Source of the DNA: an uncultured Actinomycetes bacterium
GTDB taxonomy: Bacteria > Actinomycetota > Actinomycetes > Nanopelagicales > Nanopelagicaceae
Length of the DNA: 23,135 nucleotides
NCBI GenBank assembly: GCA_903820565.1
Contig: CAIJHZ010000083.1
Span: 1-23,135 of the forward strand
Direction of reading: 5' to 3'
In this document: piece by piece, positions 20,830 to 23,135 of the stretch
Layout of the letters: each line of letters begins with the position of its first letter
How positions within the stretch are numbered: the stretch's first letter is position 1
Program-made: the position numbers and the translations under genes
The notes under the pieces: model-generated
What the model saw: the letters and a program-made list of their open reading frames with translations, nothing else
What the model was told of the DNA's origin: nothing
The model's database searches: none

Positions 20830-21990
20830 ATGACCGCGTTAAATGTAGGCATTGTTACCAAGGAATGGCCACCAGCTATTTATGGTGGTGCCGGGGTTCA
20901 TGTCCTTCAGTTAACGCAAGCCCTTCGCACAATCAAGGATGTTCATGTTGGTGTCCATTGTTTTGGCGGAAAACGAGATGATGCTTTTGGGTATTCATTA
21001 CCTGCAGGTTTTGCCGATGCTAATCCTGCTGTGCAAGCACTTGCTATCGATCTAGAGATTGCAAGGCACTTAGGACATGTTGATGTTGTTCACACACATA
21101 CTTGGTATGCAAACATGGCGGGCCATATTGCATCACTACAACATGGAATCCCCCACATTGTGAGCGCCCATTCACTTGAACCTCTGCGCCCATGGAAAGC
21201 AGATCAGTTGGGTGGTGGATACAAGATTTCATCGTGGGCAGAAAAGACTTCATTCGAAGCTGCTGCTGCAATCATCGCAGTCAGCGATGGAATGCGTGCA
21301 GACGTTTTAGCAGCCTATCCATCCGTAGATCCTGCCAAGGTTGTCACAATACGAAACGGTGTGGACACCAATAAGTTTGCACCAAATCCTGATGCCTCTG
21401 TTCCTGAAAGTTTTGGAATCACTGGGCCCTATGCAATCTTCGTTGGCCGAATTACTCGACAAAAAGGTTTGGCGCATTTATTACGCGCTTGGCAGAATGT
21501 CCCTGCCGAATACGGATTAGTTCTTGCCGCGGGTAGTCCAGATGAAGAAGGTATTGGCAACGAGGTTGCCGCATTAATTGCCGATTTGCAGCGCACCCGC
21601 AGCAATGTTTGGTGGATCAAAGAGATGCTTCCGCATGACCAACTAACCGCGATGTTAACTGGGGCTGACTTGTTTATCTGTCCATCAATCTATGAACCCC
21701 TAGGAATCGTAAATCTTGAGGCTATGGGCTGTGAAACGGCTGTTCTTGGATCTCGCGTTGGTGGAATTCCTGAAGTTGTTGCTGATAAAGAAACAGGTGA
21801 ACTCGTTAATTACAACGGTGAAGCAGCGCCATTTGAAAAGGCATTAACTGAATCAATCACGCGCTTAATGGCACAGCCTGACTTGCTAAAAAGATATGGC
21901 ACAGCAGGGCGAATACGCGCACAAAAACTATTTGGATGGGATGCCGTAGCTGCATTGACTGTAGATCTATACCGACGCGTGATTGCTTAA
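20830..21990 (+). CDS. glgA: Actinobacterial glycogen synthase / maltose-1-phosphate synthase (GT4)
   Basis: The 386-residue GT-B glycosyltransferase opens with 'VGIVTKEWPPAIYGGAGVHV', including the GGAG donor loop, then 'DVVHTHTWYANMAG' and 'VSAHSLEPLRPWK'. The C-terminal domain has 'AIFVGRITRQKGLAHLL' and 'FICPSIYEPLGIVNLEAMGC', with the E-x7-E nucleotide-sugar motif. It uses ADP-glucose made by the divergent glgC. The length and sequence style match the actinobacterial GlgA/GlgM group, whose Mycobacterium member, also divergent from glgC, makes maltose-1-phosphate from ADP-glucose and glucose-1-phosphate; GlgE, which would use that product, is not in the window. Start ATG at 20830 has GGAAGAGGA about ten bases upstream. 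Confidence 0.88.
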   Translation: MTALNVGIVTKEWPPAIYGGAGVHVLQLTQALRTIKDVHVGVHCFGGKRDDAFGYSLPAGFADANPAVQALAIDLEIARHLGHVDVVHTHTWYANMAGHIASLQHGIPHIVSAHSLEPLRPWKADQLGGGYKISSWAEKTSFEAAAAIIAVSDGMRADVLAAYPSVDPAKVVTIRNGVDTNKFAPNPDASVPESFGITGPYAIFVGRITRQKGLAHLLRAWQNVPAEYGLVLAAGSPDEEGIGNEVAALIADLQRTRSNVWWIKEMLPHDQLTAMLTGADLFICPSIYEPLGIVNLEAMGCETAVLGSRVGGIPEVVADKETGELVNYNGEAAPFEKALTESITRLMAQPDLLKRYGTAGRIRAQKLFGWDAVAALTVDLYRRVIA

Positions 21991-22848
21991 ATGACCCGTA
22001 AATCCTTGTTTCACTTCGCTTTAGTTAGCCTGCTTTGGGGAATCCCGTATCTTCTCATGAAGAATGCGGTTGAAGATTTTCCGCCGGCAGCAGTTGTTGC
22101 AGGTCGCACGCTTATTGGTGCATTTATCTTGATTCCTATCGCCATCTATCGCAAGAAATTTGGCGGTGCGGTACTTGGATTCAAATTTGTGGCCTTCTAT
22201 GCGCTGATGGAGATGATCGGTCCCTGGATTCTTATCACTACCGCTGAACAAAAGATTAATTCAGGGTTAGCAGGATTACTCGTATCTACTGTTCCAATCT
22301 TTGCAACAATAATTACTTCACTACGCGGTGATCATTCTGTCTGGCAGTTCAAACGCATCATTGGAATAGTTGTGGGATTTGCTGGATTGGTTCTGGTCGT
22401 TGGTATTGAAAGTCTGTCTGGTAATAGCGATCCCCTATCAATTGCCATGGTAATTCTGGCATCTATGGGTTATGCCTACGCGGTTATTATGGTGACAACT
22501 AATTTGCCGCTCGTCGATGGCATAGCAATTAATGGCTTAGCAATGGCGATTACAACTGTTTTTTGGACTCCTGTTGCAATCGCACAATGGCCATCTAGCA
22601 TTTCTATTAAAGCTGCCCTATCCCTAATTGCACTTGGCATATTTAGTACTGCTCTCGCCTTCATATTTTTCTTCAAGCTCATGGCTGAAATAGGCCCTGC
22701 ACGTGGTTCGCTTGTTACCTACTTAAATACGGCAATCGCAGTTGTTCTAGGGGTAATTATTTTGCACGAACCATTAACAGCTGGAATTATCTTGGGCTTA
22801 CCTTTGGTTCTTGTTGGTTCCTACTTGGCTAGTCGCAAAACTGCCTAA
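21991..22848 (+). CDS. EamA/DMT-family transporter
   Basis: The 285-residue protein has about ten membrane segments in two EamA halves: 'LLWGIPYLLMKNAVEDFPPAAVVAGRTLIGA' at the start and 'GSLVTYLNTAIAVVLGVIILHEPLTAGIILGLPLVLVGSYL' at the end, with the HEPLT pattern typical of the second repeat. Probably a metabolite exporter; substrate unknown. It starts immediately after the glgA stop, so it is co-transcribed with it. It is clearly distinct from the other EamA protein at 14622-15485. It ends overlapping the convergent era gene by three bases. Confidence 0.85.
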   Translation: MTRKSLFHFALVSLLWGIPYLLMKNAVEDFPPAAVVAGRTLIGAFILIPIAIYRKKFGGAVLGFKFVAFYALMEMIGPWILITTAEQKINSGLAGLLVSTVPIFATIITSLRGDHSVWQFKRIIGIVVGFAGLVLVVGIESLSGNSDPLSIAMVILASMGYAYAVIMVTTNLPLVDGIAINGLAMAITTVFWTPVAIAQWPSSISIKAALSLIALGIFSTALAFIFFFKLMAEIGPARGSLVTYLNTAIAVVLGVIILHEPLTAGIILGLPLVLVGSYLASRKTA

Positions 22849-23135
22849 GATTTCTCGCCAAAGCCTAACTTTGCAAGCAGCTTGGGATCCTTCTGCCACT
22901 CCTTTGAGACCTTGATATGAAGCCCTAGAAAAATCTTGGCCCCTAAAACACGCTCTATATCTGCACGAGCACGAATACCAATTTCCTTCAGACGAACACC
23001 TTGATGGCCTAGCAAAATTGCACGTTGCGTATCTCGTTCGACGTGAATAGTTGCATGAACATCATAAAAGGGGCGTGATCCCTTTTCTTCGCGCTCACCA
23101 AATTCATCGATAGTGACAACAATGCTGTGAGGTAA
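22845..23135 (-). CDS. era: GTPase Era, C-terminal KH domain, 5' part outside window
   Basis: The minus strand is open from the window edge to the stop at 22845 and encodes 96 residues beginning LPHSIVVTIDEF. It continues with 'IHVERDTQRAILLGHQG', 'RLKEIGIRARADIERVLG' and 'KIFLGLHIKVSKEWQKDPKLL', ending 'KLGFGEKS'. This is the KH RNA-binding domain of Era, with the GxxG loop GHQG, that binds the 3' end of 16S rRNA during small-subunit assembly; the GTPase domain is beyond the window. The stop overlaps the EamA transporter tail to tail. Confidence 0.92.
   Translation of the reverse strand, partial: LPHSIVVTIDEFGEREEKGSRPFYDVHATIHVERDTQRAILLGHQGVRLKEIGIRARADIERVLGAKIFLGLHIKVSKEWQKDPKLLAKLGFGEKS

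Noticed and set aside
1..23135. Mobile-element genes, CRISPR arrays, tRNA or rRNA genes
   Set aside because: No transposase, integrase, regularly spaced repeats, tRNA-like cloverleaf or rRNA motifs were recognised on either strand; the only long repeat found is the 68-bp pair.

Overview
The window looks like part of a small-genome, low-GC actinobacterium, most likely a freshwater planktonic lineage of the acI / Nanopelagicales type. This is inferred from gene content and base composition, since no marker search could be run. The clues are GC in the mid-40s % by eye, very short gaps with many 1-40 bp gene overlaps, a PASTA-domain Ser/Thr kinase, a class II DAHP synthase, an actinobacterial pyrophosphate-type phosphofructokinase, a divergent glgC/glgA pair, and promoters that mostly reduce to a TANNNT -10 box six bases before the start codon. 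No stretch over 300 bp lacks a gene, and I saw no tRNA, rRNA, IS element or CRISPR array.

Region 1 (1-1303): the 3' part of a YbaK-type tRNA-editing deacylase, a flavodoxin-fold quinone reductase, then a second copy of only the 3' end of the ybaK gene. A 68-bp exact direct repeat (258-325 and 1133-1200) brackets the quinone reductase. Collapsing the repeat would remove 875 bp and leave an intact ybaK, so this looks like a recent insertion or recombination scar.

Region 2 (1306-5751): a tightly packed set for carotenoid end-group modification: a VOC protein, a CrtA-like oxygenase, a CruF-like hydratase, a CruG-like glycosyltransferase and a CrtD-like desaturase. Region 3 (5711-7175, minus strand): metF and a CDP-alcohol phosphatidyltransferase. 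Region 4 (7198-10658): crtE, crtI and crtB, which make the C40 backbone up to lycopene or a similar acyclic carotene. No cyclase is visible, so the product predicted from this window is an acyclic, hydroxylated, possibly keto and glycosylated carotenoid.

Region 5 (10656-11800): a TPP riboswitch controlling a PnuC-family (PnuT-like) transporter and an overlapping small P-loop kinase, a likely thiamine uptake and trapping unit. Region 6 (11844-16531): PASTA kinase, endonuclease IV, an EamA transporter and threonine aldolase. Region 7 (16508-19404, minus strand): pfkA, class II DAHP synthase and ogt. Region 8 (19556-22848): divergent glgC and glgA/glgM for glycogen or maltose-1-phosphate synthesis from ADP-glucose, then a second EamA transporter. 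The window ends inside era (minus strand).

The order metF - polyprenyl synthase - Ser/Thr kinase - aroG - pfkA resembles a backbone I recall from other Actinobacteria (Mycobacterium, Streptomyces). The carotenoid genes appear built onto that backbone. The two divergent gene pairs (metF/crtE and glgC/glgA) each share one 10-bp element of the form ANNNTANNNT, which supplies overlapping -10 boxes in both directions.
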